DNA from: Candidatus Lutibacillus vidarii
Lineage (GTDB): Bacteria; Actinomycetota; Actinomycetes; Actinomycetales; Dermatophilaceae
DNA length: 64,000 nucleotides
Direction of reading: 5' to 3'
NCBI GenBank assembly: GCA_016717165.1
Contig: JADKGA010000002.1
Location: forward strand, 496,001 to 560,000
Position numbers and translations under genes: made by a program. This document shows, in pieces, positions 35,554 to 44,809 of the stretch. The first letter of the stretch is position 1, and each line of letters opens with the position of its first letter. Below the pieces are notes generated by a model, which worked only from the letters and a program-made list of their open reading frames with translations, did no database searches and had not been told where the DNA came from.

Positions 35554-37767
35554 ATGACCACGACGCCGAACGAGGCGTCGGCAGCGGAGGGGCTCCCCGG
35601 CGCGGGGGGCCCCTCCCTGCACGCCGAGGGCCCGATCCACCTGCGCGGCGGCGGGGTGTCGCTCGTCCTCACCCGCCCCGACCTGGCGGCTGGGGCGCAG
35701 CCCCCGCTGCCGGAGGTGCTGCACTGGGGGCCCGCCCTGCCGGTCGACATCGACCTGGGCGACCTCTCCGCGATGGTCGGGCGAGCCATCCCGCACTCGG
35801 CGCCGGACCAGGCCCTGGTCCGGCGGCTCCTGCCGGTCGGCGCCGACGGATGGCGGCTCCGCCCGGGGCTGCGCGGCTCCCGTCCCGACGGCACGGCGCA
35901 CTCGCCGCGCTTCGCCGTCACATCGCTCGACGCCTCGACCCCGGGGAGCGTGCTGCTCCGCGCGGTCGACGACGCCGCCTCGCTCGAGGTCGCCATCGAG
36001 CTCACCCTCGACGAGCACGGCGTCCTCATCCTCCGGCAGACCCTCACGAATGCCGCCGACACGACATACCTGCTCGCCGAGCTGGGGGCGAGCCTGCCGC
36101 TGCCGCCGCGCGCGAGCGAGGTCCTCGACCTGGCCGGACGGTGGTGCCGCGAACGGTCGCCGCAGCGGCACCCGCTGCCCATCGGCACGTGGAGCCGGGA
36201 GAGCCGGCACGGCCGCACCGGCCATGACGCGGCGATCCTCACCCACGTCGGGGTGCCTGGGTTCGGCTTCGGTCGCGGCGAGGTCTGGGCGGTGCACCTC
36301 GGGTGGAGCGGCGACGCGACGGTGTGGGTCGAGCGGGATGCCGCCGGCTTCGCCCAGGTCGGCGCGGCTGAGCTGCTCGCCCCGGGGGAGCTGCGGCTCG
36401 GCCCCGGCCAGTCGTATGCCGCCCCGCCGCTCTATGCGGTCTACGGCGCTGCGGGCATGGACTCGGTCTCGCAGGCACTGCACGCGCACGTGCGGGCCCG
36501 CCCGACGCACCCGCCGCGCCCGCGGCCGGTGCTGCTCAACACCTGGGAGGCGGTCTACTTCGACCACCGGCTCGACCGGCTCACCGCGCTGGCCGACGCG
36601 GCCGCCGCCGCCGGGGTCGAGCGCTTCGTCCTCGACGACGGGTGGTTCGGCGGACGCCGCCACGACCGGGCCGGCCTGGGTGACTGGGTCGTCTCTGCGG
36701 ACCAGTGGCCGGACGGCCTCGGGCCGCTCATCACGCACGTCCGGGCACTCGGGATGGAGTTCGGGCTCTGGGTCGAGCCGGAGATGGTCAACCTCGACTC
36801 CGACCTGGTCCGGGCCCACCCGGACTGGGTGCTCGGTGTTGCGGGCCGGCTGCCGATGTCCTGGCGGCACCAGCAGGTGCTCGACCTGGCCAACCCGGAT
36901 GCCTTCGCGCACATCCTCGAGCGGCTCGACGCCCTGCTGCGTGAGAACGACATCGCCTTCCTCAAGTGGGACCACAACCGCGACCTCGTCGACGCGGCCC
37001 ATGGCGGGGCCGCCGCGGTCCATGGGCAGACTCTCGCGGTCTACCGGTTGCTCGACGAGCTCCGCGAGCGCCACCCGGGCGTGGAGATCGAGACCTGCGC
37101 CTCCGGGGGTGGTCGCGTCGACCTCGGGATCCTCGCCCGGACCGACCGGCTCTGGGCCAGCGACACCATCGACGCCCACGAGCGGGCCCACATCCAACGG
37201 TGGACCGGCTCGCTCGTGCCGCCGGAGCTCGTCGGCGCGCACATCGGCTCAGGCGTGGCGCACACGACCGGGCGGCGGCATACCCTCGCCTTCCGCGCCG
37301 GGATGGCGCTCTTCGGTCACCTCGGCATCGAGGCGGACCTCACCGCCGTCGACGAGGTGGACCGGCGGCGGATCGCCGACGCCGTCGCGCAGCACAAGCG
37401 GCTCCGACCGCTGCTGCACACCGGCTCCGTCGTCCGGCTCGACGACGTCGACGACAGCGCGATGGCGCATGGCGTCGTTGCGGCCGACCGCAGTGCCGCG
37501 GTGTTCTCATATGCCCAGCTGACATCGTCGCCGACCGAGGTGCCCGCGATGTTCCGGCTCCGCGGGCTCGACCCGGGGGCGGCATACCGCGTCCTGCCCC
37601 TGGCGGTGGCCGGCGGCGCGACGACTCAGCAGATCGCACCACCGCCGTGGGTCCACGTCACCGGTGGCCTCGTCGTCCCGGGCGCCGTGCTCATGGACGT
37701 CGGCCTCGCGCTGCCGATCCTCCACCCCGAGCAGGTGCTGCTCGTTGAGCTGACCCGGGTCGGCTGA
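35554..37767 (+). CDS. Alpha-galactosidase, GH36
   Basis: 737-residue intracellular enzyme that removes terminal alpha-galactose from melibiose, raffinose or stachyose. The N-terminal beta-sandwich is followed by a barrel with the nucleophile Asp473 in FLKWDHNRD and the acid/base Asp537 in WASDTIDAHE. FVLDDGWFGGR and WVEPEMVN are further GH36 hallmarks. No signal peptide is present, so the sugar is imported first. It lies between the importer genes and a GH32 enzyme, which together fit breakdown of raffinose-family sugars. Confidence 0.93.
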   Translation: MTTTPNEASAAEGLPGAGGPSLHAEGPIHLRGGGVSLVLTRPDLAAGAQPPLPEVLHWGPALPVDIDLGDLSAMVGRAIPHSAPDQALVRRLLPVGADGWRLRPGLRGSRPDGTAHSPRFAVTSLDASTPGSVLLRAVDDAASLEVAIELTLDEHGVLILRQTLTNAADTTYLLAELGASLPLPPRASEVLDLAGRWCRERSPQRHPLPIGTWSRESRHGRTGHDAAILTHVGVPGFGFGRGEVWAVHLGWSGDATVWVERDAAGFAQVGAAELLAPGELRLGPGQSYAAPPLYAVYGAAGMDSVSQALHAHVRARPTHPPRPRPVLLNTWEAVYFDHRLDRLTALADAAAAAGVERFVLDDGWFGGRRHDRAGLGDWVVSADQWPDGLGPLITHVRALGMEFGLWVEPEMVNLDSDLVRAHPDWVLGVAGRLPMSWRHQQVLDLANPDAFAHILERLDALLRENDIAFLKWDHNRDLVDAAHGGAAAVHGQTLAVYRLLDELRERHPGVEIETCASGGGRVDLGILARTDRLWASDTIDAHERAHIQRWTGSLVPPELVGAHIGSGVAHTTGRRHTLAFRAGMALFGHLGIEADLTAVDEVDRRRIADAVAQHKRLRPLLHTGSVVRLDDVDDSAMAHGVVAADRSAAVFSYAQLTSSPTEVPAMFRLRGLDPGAAYRVLPLAVAGGATTQQIAPPPWVHVTGGLVVPGAVLMDVGLALPILHPEQVLLVELTRVG

Positions 37768-37789
37768 GGAACCGGAGAGGGCGGCCGGG

Positions 37790-38770
37790 ATGCTCGTCGT
37801 GCCCGACTGGTGGGTGTGGGACTTCTGGCTCGCCGACGACGGCGAGCAGTTCCACGCGTACTTCCTCCAGGCGCCGGCGCGGGTGCCCGCGAACGACCGG
37901 CACTGGAATGTCTGTGTCGGCCACGCGGTCTCCCCGGACCTGCGCGAGTGGGAGGTGCTCGGCACGGCCCTGGCCCCGAGCCGGGAGCCGGCCTTCGACG
38001 ACTTCGCGACGTGGACCGGGTCGGTCGTCCGAGCCGACGACGGGGTTTGGCAGATGTTCTACACCGGGCTGACCAGGGCCGACCAAGGGATGGTCCAGCG
38101 GGTCGGGGTGGCGACCTCGGCGGACCTGCACCACTGGACCAAGGAGTCCAGCGACGCGCTGGTCGTCGCCGACCCGCGGTGGTACTCGACCTTCGCCCAA
38201 ACCGGACGAGCCGAGGCCTGGCGCGACCCGTGGGTGATGCGTGACCCCGGCGGCGACGGCTGGCACATGTTCGTCACGGCCTCGGCGCGGGATGTCCCCG
38301 AGGACCGTGCCGGCGTCATCGCCCACGCCCGTAGCGCCGACCTGCGGACGTGGGAGGTCGGCCCGCCGGTCACTGCGCCCGGGTCCGGCTTTGCCCAGCT
38401 CGAGGTCGTCCAGGTCGAGCTGGTCGACGGCGAGCCCGTCGTCCTCTTCAGCTGCCTGGGCCCGGAGCTCTCGCTGGACCGGCGGGCGAGCGGTGAGAGC
38501 GGCGGCGTCTGGGCGATGACGGCGGACTCGCTGACCGGCCCCTTCGACCCCACGCGGGCCAGCCTGGTCACCGACCAGAGCCTGTATGTCGGCCGGGTGG
38601 TCCGGGACCGCAGCGGCCAGTGGGTGATGCTCGCCTTCCACAACGAGGGCGCCGACGGCCGGTTCGTCGGGTGGATCAGCGACCCGATCCCGTGGCAGTC
38701 GGTGTGGCGGGGCGCTCCCGCCTCGGCCTCGGTCGTCCGGGCCGACAGGGTGGGCGGACCAGGCCGTTAG
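37790..38770 (+). CDS. GH32-type beta-fructosidase (clan GH-J)
   Basis: 326-residue intracellular five-bladed propeller enzyme, predicted to release fructose from sucrose left after galactose removal. WVWDFWLADDG resembles the nucleophile motif, AWRDPWVMRDP is the RDP motif, and the acid/base glutamate is likely in FAQLEVVQV. It lacks the usual C-terminal beta-sandwich of invertases and is shorter than them, so a GH43/GH68-like relative is possible. It begins 22 bases after the galactosidase and ends with a four-base overlap into the convergent fructokinase. Confidence 0.78.
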   Translation: MLVVPDWWVWDFWLADDGEQFHAYFLQAPARVPANDRHWNVCVGHAVSPDLREWEVLGTALAPSREPAFDDFATWTGSVVRADDGVWQMFYTGLTRADQGMVQRVGVATSADLHHWTKESSDALVVADPRWYSTFAQTGRAEAWRDPWVMRDPGGDGWHMFVTASARDVPEDRAGVIAHARSADLRTWEVGPPVTAPGSGFAQLEVVQVELVDGEPVVLFSCLGPELSLDRRASGESGGVWAMTADSLTGPFDPTRASLVTDQSLYVGRVVRDRSGQWVMLAFHNEGADGRFVGWISDPIPWQSVWRGAPASASVVRADRVGGPGR

Positions 38771-39702
38771 GTGGGGAGCTCGCCGCGGGTCGGCGGGTTC
38801 GCCCCCGCCCTGGAGACGGTGATCCGGGCGCACGCCAGGGCCCGGTCGACCGCAGGCCTGAGCTGCTCCGGGGTGGCCACCGCGAGCCGCTCGCGCGCCT
38901 GCGGCCCACCGAGCAGACCGAGGTCGAGGAGCCCGGAGATCAGCCCGGACATGAACGAGTCACCGGCCCCGACCGTGTCGACCACCTCGACAGGAGCGAC
39001 GCCGAGCTGGCGCGTCGACCCCGCGGACGGGACGTGGACGGTCACCCCGGAGCCGCCCTGGGTCGCCAGGGCGAGCGCGGCGCCGAGCCGCCCCCAGTGC
39101 TCGAGGACCTCGTCGACGGAGCGGTCGGGATAGAGCCAGGCGATGTCCTCGTCGGAGGCCTTGACGACATCGCTCCACCCGATGAGCTGCTCGATGTGCC
39201 GCCGGGCCGGCTCGCGCTCACCCATGAGGGCCGGCCGGGCGTTCGGGTCGTAGGAGACCGTCGCGGCCGCCCGGCCGACGCGCAGGGCCTCCTCGACGAC
39301 GGCGCCGCCGGGCTGGAGAACCGCCCCGATCGACCCGGTGTGTAGGTGGGTCACGCCGGTGAGGTCGATCGGCGGCAGCTCCCAGAGCACGTCGAAGACA
39401 TAGCTCGCGGCGCCATCGGGCCCGATCGTCGCCTGGGCGCTGGAGGTGCGTTCGGCATCCGGCTCGTTGACGAGGACCACCCCGTCACGCCGGAGGTGGT
39501 CGGCCATCGCGGCGCCATACCGGTCGGTGCCGAACCTCGTGGCGAAGGCGACCGGGTGACCGAGCCGGGCGACCCCGATGGCGACATTCGCCGGGCTCCC
39601 GCCGGGGTGTTCCGCGACCGAGCCGTCGGCCCGCCGGACGACGTCGACGAGGGCCTCACCGATGCACAGGGTGGGGGCGGCAGCGCTGGCTGGGCGGGTC
39701 AC
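38767..39702 (-). CDS. Fructokinase, PfkB/ribokinase family
   Basis: 311-residue sugar kinase. It begins at GTG (VTRPASAAAPTLCIGEALVD) after an AGGAGG site. PGGSPANVAIGVARLG is the N-terminal sugar site and DTVGAGDSFMSGL holds the catalytic Asp and anion hole. Fructose is the likely substrate because the convergent neighbour releases it. The two genes share their stop region, so their transcripts would overlap as antisense. Confidence 0.88.
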   Translation of the reverse strand: MTRPASAAAPTLCIGEALVDVVRRADGSVAEHPGGSPANVAIGVARLGHPVAFATRFGTDRYGAAMADHLRRDGVVLVNEPDAERTSSAQATIGPDGAASYVFDVLWELPPIDLTGVTHLHTGSIGAVLQPGGAVVEEALRVGRAAATVSYDPNARPALMGEREPARRHIEQLIGWSDVVKASDEDIAWLYPDRSVDEVLEHWGRLGAALALATQGGSGVTVHVPSAGSTRQLGVAPVEVVDTVGAGDSFMSGLISGLLDLGLLGGPQARERLAVATPEQLRPAVDRALACARITVSRAGANPPTRGELPT

Positions 39703-39781
39703 GAGGGCCTCCTGGGGACGATACGGAAACCCTAGCGGCGCCGGTTTGGCCGCGCCGCCCCAGGTCCGCGACGATAGGCCG

Positions 39782-40372
39782 GTGAGCACCCCCAGCGGCC
39801 CGGCCGCAGCCCCGCCGAGCCGGTACTCCATGGGGTCGGCGGCCAACATGGTCCGCTCGCTGCTCGTCATCGGGGTGCTCGTCGCGGCGTATGTCGCGAT
39901 CGTCGCCCGGTCGGACCGGCTGCCGACGCCCGCAGTGGACGCGGTGGCCCTCGCCGCCGCCCAGAGCGCGCAGAGCAACCAGCCGTATGCCGCCGCCGTC
40001 GGCTTGCCGGCGGGGTGGTCCGCGGAGAGCGCCATCCTCACCCGGACGGCCGACGGGACGATGACCTGGCAGATCGTGTACCGCACCCCGGCGAACGACC
40101 CGGTCGCGGTCAAGCAGGCGGTCGACCCGAAGCGCGCCTGGCTGGTCGCCTCAACCGCCGAGGGTGTCGAGCAGGGCACGGTGTCCGTCGCCGGGGCCAC
40201 GTGGCGGGTGTTCCGCGCCGAGGACAAGGGTCAGGTGGCGGTGGTCCAGGACGGTCCGGGGACCGGAGACCTCACCACCGTGGTCCTGGGTCAAGCGCCG
40301 CAGGCCGATGTCGAGGCGCTCGCTGCGGCGCTGCGCCCGAGCCCGCTCAGCGGCCCCGGCTCCACCCCGTAG
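39782..40372 (+). CDS. Membrane-anchored protein, DUF4245 type
   Basis: 196-residue protein with a single N-terminal hydrophobic segment (about 27-43, SLLVIGVLVAAYVAIV) and an extracytoplasmic domain with ALAAAQSAQSNQPYAAAVGLPAGW and TWRVFRAEDKGQVAVV. Its pattern matches the actinobacterial DUF4245 family as I remember it. Function unknown. The GTG start is preceded by a GACGAT-like -10 at six bases. It converges on the xseB gene. Confidence 0.75.
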   Translation: MSTPSGPAAAPPSRYSMGSAANMVRSLLVIGVLVAAYVAIVARSDRLPTPAVDAVALAAAQSAQSNQPYAAAVGLPAGWSAESAILTRTADGTMTWQIVYRTPANDPVAVKQAVDPKRAWLVASTAEGVEQGTVSVAGATWRVFRAEDKGQVAVVQDGPGTGDLTTVVLGQAPQADVEALAAALRPSPLSGPGSTP

Positions 40373-40387
40373 GTCGCTGCGGCCGGG

Positions 40388-40594
40388 TCAGTCCGACCCG
40401 AGCGCGTCGAGCCGGGCCTGCGCGCCGTCCAGCGCGGCGGCGCAGTGGGCGGCCAGCGCCTCGCCCCGCTCCCACAAGGTCATGCTCTCCTCGAGCGAGA
40501 CCTGGCCGGTCTCGAGCCGGGCCACGATCGAGGTCAGCTCGTCCCGGGCCTGCTCATAACTGAGGTCCTCGACCGGGGGCAACGCGGAAGCCAT
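40388..40594 (-). CDS. xseB: Exodeoxyribonuclease VII small subunit
   Basis: 68-residue helical protein with LSYEQARDELTSIVARLETGQVSLEESMTLWERGEALA, the standard XseB pattern. It partners XseA to degrade single-stranded DNA to oligonucleotides. A -10 box TAGCCT lies seven bases before its ATG, inside the end of xseA, so it may be both co-transcribed and separately transcribed. Confidence 0.93.
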   Translation of the reverse strand: MASALPPVEDLSYEQARDELTSIVARLETGQVSLEESMTLWERGEALAAHCAAALDGAQARLDALGSD

Positions 40595-40601
40595 GGCCGA
40601 C

Positions 40602-40607
40602 AGGCTA
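40602..40607 (-). promoter_or_regulatory. -10 box for xseB, leaderless arrangement
   Basis: TAGCCT on the minus strand, seven bases before the ATG of xseB, overlapping the stop codon region of xseA. Confidence 0.4.
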
Positions 40608-41867
40608 CCGGTCCAGCCCCGCGGAACCCGCCGTGCCCGGTGCCAGGGCACGGGCGGCGATGATGCCGCGGGCGACCCGGATCCGCAGCAGCTCGTCCAC
40701 TCCCACCTCGTCCGGCCCGAGGACGAGCCGGCCGTCGCCATGCTGGACCAGGGCGAAGCCGCGGTCGAGGACGGTCGAGGGCGAGAGCGACCGCCCGTGC
40801 CGATGCAGAGCGGTCAGCTCGGCGCGCTCGCGGTCGAGCCGGCTCACCAGTCGGCGCCGCGCCGTCGCGCGCAGCGCCGCGAGGGTCTCACGGTGTCCGG
40901 CGAGGACCGAGCCACGTCCGCGCATGACCGGTCGCGCCGTGAGCTCGCCCAGGGCGCGGCGCTCGTTCTCGAGCCGGCGCCGTATGCCGCCCCGGCCCCG
41001 AGCCACCGCATCGCCCAACCGACGCCGCTCCGCCTCGGTGTCCGGGACGACCCGCCGGCCGGCGTCGGTGGGTGTCGAGGCTCGAACGTCCGCGATATGG
41101 TCGAGCAGGGGCGTGTCCGACTCGTGCCCGATGGCGCTGACGACCGGGGTGGCCATTGCGGCGACCGCTCGCAGCAGGGTCTCGTTGCTGAAGGCCAGCA
41201 GCTCTTCGGCGGAGCCGCCCCCGCGCGCGACGATGACGACATCGACGGTTGGGTCGCGGTCGAGCTCGGCCAGGGCCGCGCATACCTCGCTGACGGCGGC
41301 CGAGCCCTGGACCGCGACGGGACGCAGGACGAAGCGGACCTGCGGCCACCGGGCTCGAGCCGTGACGACGACATCGCGTTCGGCGGCGCTCTCCCGGCCG
41401 GTGACCAGGCCGACGCCCCGGGGGAGGAAGGGCAGGGGGCTCTTGCGGGCGGCGTCGAACAGGCCCTCCGCCGCGAGCCGCTGCCGAAGCACCTCGACCC
41501 GGGCGAGGATGTCGCCCACCCCGACCGGGCGGATCTGCCGAGCCTCGAGCTGCAGGGTGCCGCGCCGCGGCCAGTAGGTCGTCTTCGCATGGAGGACGAC
41601 CCGCAGCCCCGGGGTGATGGCCCCGGGCAGGGCGTCGAGGGCATAGGTCGAGATCGACACTGCCAGGGACATGTCGACCTCGGGGTCGCGGATGGTGAGA
41701 TAGGCCGTGGCACCGCGCCGGTTGACCGAGACGATCTCGCCCTCGACCCACAGCGGCGACATCTTCTCGACGTAGTCGGCGATCTTGAGGCTGAGCACGC
41801 GCACCGGCCACGGGCTCTCCGCAGTGGTGTCCAGCGCCCGTTCGGGCAGGCCGGCCGGTGTCGACAT
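40605..41867 (-). CDS. xseA: Exodeoxyribonuclease VII large subunit
   Basis: 420-residue nuclease subunit. The N-terminal OB domain (VRVLSLKIADYVEKMSPLWVEGEIV) binds DNA. The catalytic core has GVGLVTGRESAAERDVV, IVARGGGSAEEL and SAIGHESDTPLLDHIADVRASTPT. A coiled-coil of Arg/Glu-rich helices precedes the C-terminal GFALVQ segment. The ATG follows a TAGGCT -10 box by six bases. Confidence 0.96.
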   Translation of the reverse strand: MSTPAGLPERALDTTAESPWPVRVLSLKIADYVEKMSPLWVEGEIVSVNRRGATAYLTIRDPEVDMSLAVSISTYALDALPGAITPGLRVVLHAKTTYWPRRGTLQLEARQIRPVGVGDILARVEVLRQRLAAEGLFDAARKSPLPFLPRGVGLVTGRESAAERDVVVTARARWPQVRFVLRPVAVQGSAAVSEVCAALAELDRDPTVDVVIVARGGGSAEELLAFSNETLLRAVAAMATPVVSAIGHESDTPLLDHIADVRASTPTDAGRRVVPDTEAERRRLGDAVARGRGGIRRRLENERRALGELTARPVMRGRGSVLAGHRETLAALRATARRRLVSRLDRERAELTALHRHGRSLSPSTVLDRGFALVQHGDGRLVLGPDEVGVDELLRIRVARGIIAARALAPGTAGSAGLDR

Positions 41868-41873
41868 GGCGTC

Positions 41874-41879
41874 AGCCTA
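41874..41879 (-). promoter_or_regulatory. -10 box for xseA, leaderless arrangement
   Basis: TAGGCT on the minus strand, six bases before the ATG of xseA and overlapping the stop codon of cobU by a few bases. Confidence 0.5.
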
Positions 41880-42437
41880 CGCAGGGTCCTCACCGGGGAG
41901 CGTGGGCGCGGGACCGAGCTCGAGCGCGCGGCCCGCGACGACGAGGACGACCCGGTCGGCCGCGGCGGAGACCCGGGCGTTGACGCTGCCGAGCAGGTCG
42001 CGGAAGAGCCGTCCCGAGGGGTACTCAGGGACCACGCCCCATCCCACCTCGTTGGTCACCATGACGACATCGTGCGGTATGCCGGTGCAGGCCTGCAGGA
42101 GCGCGGTGACCTCGGCGTCGACGACCGACTCGGCCGCAGCCGGGTCCGCCCAGGCCTGCGCCCGGTCGACCAGTGCAGTGACCCAGGTGCCGAGGCAGTC
42201 GACCACCACCGGCTCGGCGGCCCCGCGGACCGCGGCGGCGACATCCGGGCCCTCGACGGTGACCCAGCCGGCCGGGCGCCGGAGCCGGTGGGCCTGGACC
42301 CGGCGGACCCATTCCGGGTCGTCCCCGGCGTCGACGAGCGGGGCGACATACCGGACGACGGGGGCGGTGCGCAGCAGCGCCTCGGCATACCGGCTCTTGC
42401 CGCTGCGGACCCCGCCGGTGACCAGGGTGAGCGTCAT
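41877..42437 (-). CDS. cobU: Adenosylcobinamide kinase / cobinamide-phosphate guanylyltransferase
   Basis: 186-residue enzyme of the B12 nucleotide-loop pathway, phosphorylating adenosylcobinamide and adding GMP. The P-loop is GGVRSGKSRYAE (about residues 8-19). DCLGTWVT and TNEVGWGVVPEYPSGRLFRDLLGSVN are family signatures. It overlaps the ECF S-component gene by four bases and is last in a riboswitch-controlled transport operon, so the operon probably imports corrinoids such as cobinamide for salvage. Confidence 0.94.
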   Translation of the reverse strand: MTLTLVTGGVRSGKSRYAEALLRTAPVVRYVAPLVDAGDDPEWVRRVQAHRLRRPAGWVTVEGPDVAAAVRGAAEPVVVDCLGTWVTALVDRAQAWADPAAAESVVDAEVTALLQACTGIPHDVVMVTNEVGWGVVPEYPSGRLFRDLLGSVNARVSAAADRVVLVVAGRALELGPAPTLPGEDPA

Positions 42438-43213
42438 CTGCTGAGTCCGGCGAAGGCGGCGCGGCGGACCACCCGACGCAGCGACCCGAGCACCCGGCGT
42501 CCCGCGACGACGACGAGCGCCGCCGTGAGCACCCCCCGGCCGAGGTCCCAGCCGAGCGAGGTGCCGAGATAGAAGACGGCGTAGTGGGCGAGGTTCTCCA
42601 GCGCACCGCCGCCGATGACGAAGGCCCCGCCGTCGACCGAGGAGGTGGCCGCGAACGGCCAGAACCATAGGTTCATGACAATGCCGTAGCCGATGCCGGC
42701 GACCAGGCCGTAGCCGGCGAGGAGGAGGATCTCGGCCCGGCCGCGCAGCCGCGGAAGCGCCGCCGCGCCGAGCGAGACGAAGCCGCAGGCGATCATCTGG
42801 AAGGGCACCCAGGGCCCCACGCCGCCAGTGAGGAGGGCGCCGACGAGGAGGGCAAGCGAGCCCATGAGGAAGGCGAGCCTGGCCGAGAGGACTCGCCCGC
42901 CGAGGACGAGGAGAGCGAAGATCGGCTCCAGGCCGGCCGCTCCAGCGCTCAGCACCCGCAGCGCACCACCCATGGCTGCGAGGGCGCCGAGGATCGCCAC
43001 CTCGGTGGCCGTGAGGCCGCCGCCGGACAGCTCAGCGAGGACGAGCAGCCCGAGCAGCCCGAGGAGCACCGCGAAAAGCCACGGCAGGTCGTGACCGTGC
43101 TCGAGGGCGGTGGCCGACGAGGCGACGAAGGGCCAGCTGAAGGCCGCGATGCCGACGACGACAACCAGCCCCAGCGAGAGGCCGCCGCGCCAGGAGATCG
43201 TGCCCTCAGACAT
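42434..43213 (-). CDS. ECF transporter S component (predicted corrinoid specificity)
   Basis: 259-residue membrane protein with about seven hydrophobic segments. It confers substrate specificity on the energy-coupling-factor transporter encoded just upstream. Helices contain small-residue patches (ALAAMGGALRVLSAGAAG), as used to contact the T component. The cobalamin riboswitch at the head of the operon and cobU at its end suggest cobalamin or cobinamide. CbrT-type proteins are the likely relatives; this is inference from context. Confidence 0.82.
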   Translation of the reverse strand: MSEGTISWRGGLSLGLVVVVGIAAFSWPFVASSATALEHGHDLPWLFAVLLGLLGLLVLAELSGGGLTATEVAILGALAAMGGALRVLSAGAAGLEPIFALLVLGGRVLSARLAFLMGSLALLVGALLTGGVGPWVPFQMIACGFVSLGAAALPRLRGRAEILLLAGYGLVAGIGYGIVMNLWFWPFAATSSVDGGAFVIGGGALENLAHYAVFYLGTSLGWDLGRGVLTAALVVVAGRRVLGSLRRVVRRAAFAGLSR

Positions 43214-44809
43214 GGCTCACCAGGACCGCAACCGCCTCACGAACGGTGAGCAGGGGGGCAGGATGCGCGACCCGAGCCACCTGGGGCGAGAAGGCCGGGG
43301 AGCCGGCGAGCAGCTCGCGGGCGGCTTCGTCGGCGACCACCTCGCCGTCGCCGAGGAGGATGACCCGGTCGGCCACCTCGGCGGCCAGCTCGACGTCGTG
43401 GGTGGCCACGACGACGGCGCACCCGGCGTCCCGCAGCCGTTGCAGGGTTGCGACGAGCGCGTGCTTGGCCGAGTAGTCCAGGCCTCGGGTCGGCTCGTCG
43501 AGGAGGACGACGGGCGGGCGGCCGACGAGGACCACGGCCAGGGCGAGGGCGAGCTGCTGGCCCTCGGAGAGGTCGCGGGGTGAGCCCGGTCCGGCACGCC
43601 GGGGAGGATCTGATCCAGCAGCGACCGGGTGGTCCCGGCGGGGGCGGCGTGCTCGGTGTCGGACTCGCGGCACTCCCGGGCCACCGAGTCGGCGTAGAGG
43701 ATGTCGAGCGGGTTCTGCGGGACCAGACCGACGAGGTGGACGAGCTCCTCCGGGGGCAGCGTTGCCGGGTCGACCGCGCCGAGACGCACCGTGCCGCGGG
43801 TGACCCGGTGCTGCCCGGCGAGGGTGTGCAGCAGGGTCGACTTCCCCGACCCGTTGCGCCCCATGACCGCGGTGACCAGCGAGGACGCGATGGTCAGGGT
43901 CACCTCGCGGAGCGCCTCGACCGGCCCGCGGACCACCTCGACCTTGGTCGCCCGGGCGGCCGGCTCACCTGCCGTGCGTGCCGCCGGAGCCTGGTATGCC
44001 GCCCAGGCCGGTCGCAACGGGGCCGCGGCTCGTCGGGCGGCCCGCACCGAGAGCGGCAGCGGCTCCCAGCCCAGCGCCCGACCCAGCTCGATGACCGGTG
44101 GCGCGACCGGGGACCGGGTCATCGCGACCGCGGGATCGAGGACCGGGCTGACCCTGCCGTCGGTGACCAGGACGATGCCGTCGGCGTGGTGAACAACCCG
44201 TTCGAGCCGGTGTTCGGCGAGGACGACGGTGAGGCCGAGGTCGTGGACCAGCCGGCTCAGGGTGGACAGGACGTCCTCGGCGGCGACCGGGTCCAGCGCC
44301 GAGGTCGGCTCGTCCATGACGAGGACCCGGGCGCCGCTGGCCAGCGCGGCGCCGATGGCGACCCGCTGCTGCTCGCCGCCGGAGAGGGTGCGCAGCGGAG
44401 CGCGACGCAGTCCCGCGAGCCCGAGCAGGTCGAGGGTCTCCTCGACTCTGCGCCGCATTGCGGCCGCGGGCACGCCGAGGGTCTCCATGCCGAAGGCGAG
44501 CTCGTCCTCGACGACGTCGGTGACGAAGGATCCGGCGGGGCTCTGCCGGACCGTGCCGACGAGGTCGGCGAGGTCTCGGGGGCGGTGCGTGCGGGTGTCC
44601 CGTCCGCCGACCGTGACGCTGCCGGTGAGGGTGCCCCCGGTGAAATGCGGGACCAGACCGTTGAGGGTGCCGAGCAGGGTCGACTTGCCGCTGCCGGTCG
44701 CCCCGATGACGAGGACGAGCTCTCCCTCGCCGACGCTGAGGTCAACCTCACGCAGGGCCGGGAGCGGGGCGTCGGCATACCGCACGCCGACGCCACGCAG
44801 CGCGATCAC
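43206..44809 (-). pseudogene. Fused ECF ATPases A and A', frameshifted in the second domain
   Basis: Two ABC ATPase domains in one chain of about 534 residues. Domain 1 has GATGSGKST, LSGGEQQRVAIG and LVMDEPTSALD. Domain 2 has GRNGSGKSTLL, but its reading frame breaks after GVPDRAH at a GGGG run (43577-43580). Downstream the other frame continues with PRDLSEGQQLALALAVVL, VVLLDEPTRGLD and ATHDVELAAEVADR to a stop at 43206. Adding one base to the run restores the full protein. Read as given, the signature and Walker B of domain 2 are lost and the transporter would be dead. A sequencing error or a phase-variable run are alternatives. It overlaps the T gene by four bases and the S gene by eight. 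Confidence 0.88.

Noticed and set aside
43206..43673. A separate short ABC ATPase gene of 155 codons
   Set aside because: It begins in the middle of the second nucleotide-binding domain and contains only its signature and Walker B, so it is the frameshifted end of the fused ATPase.
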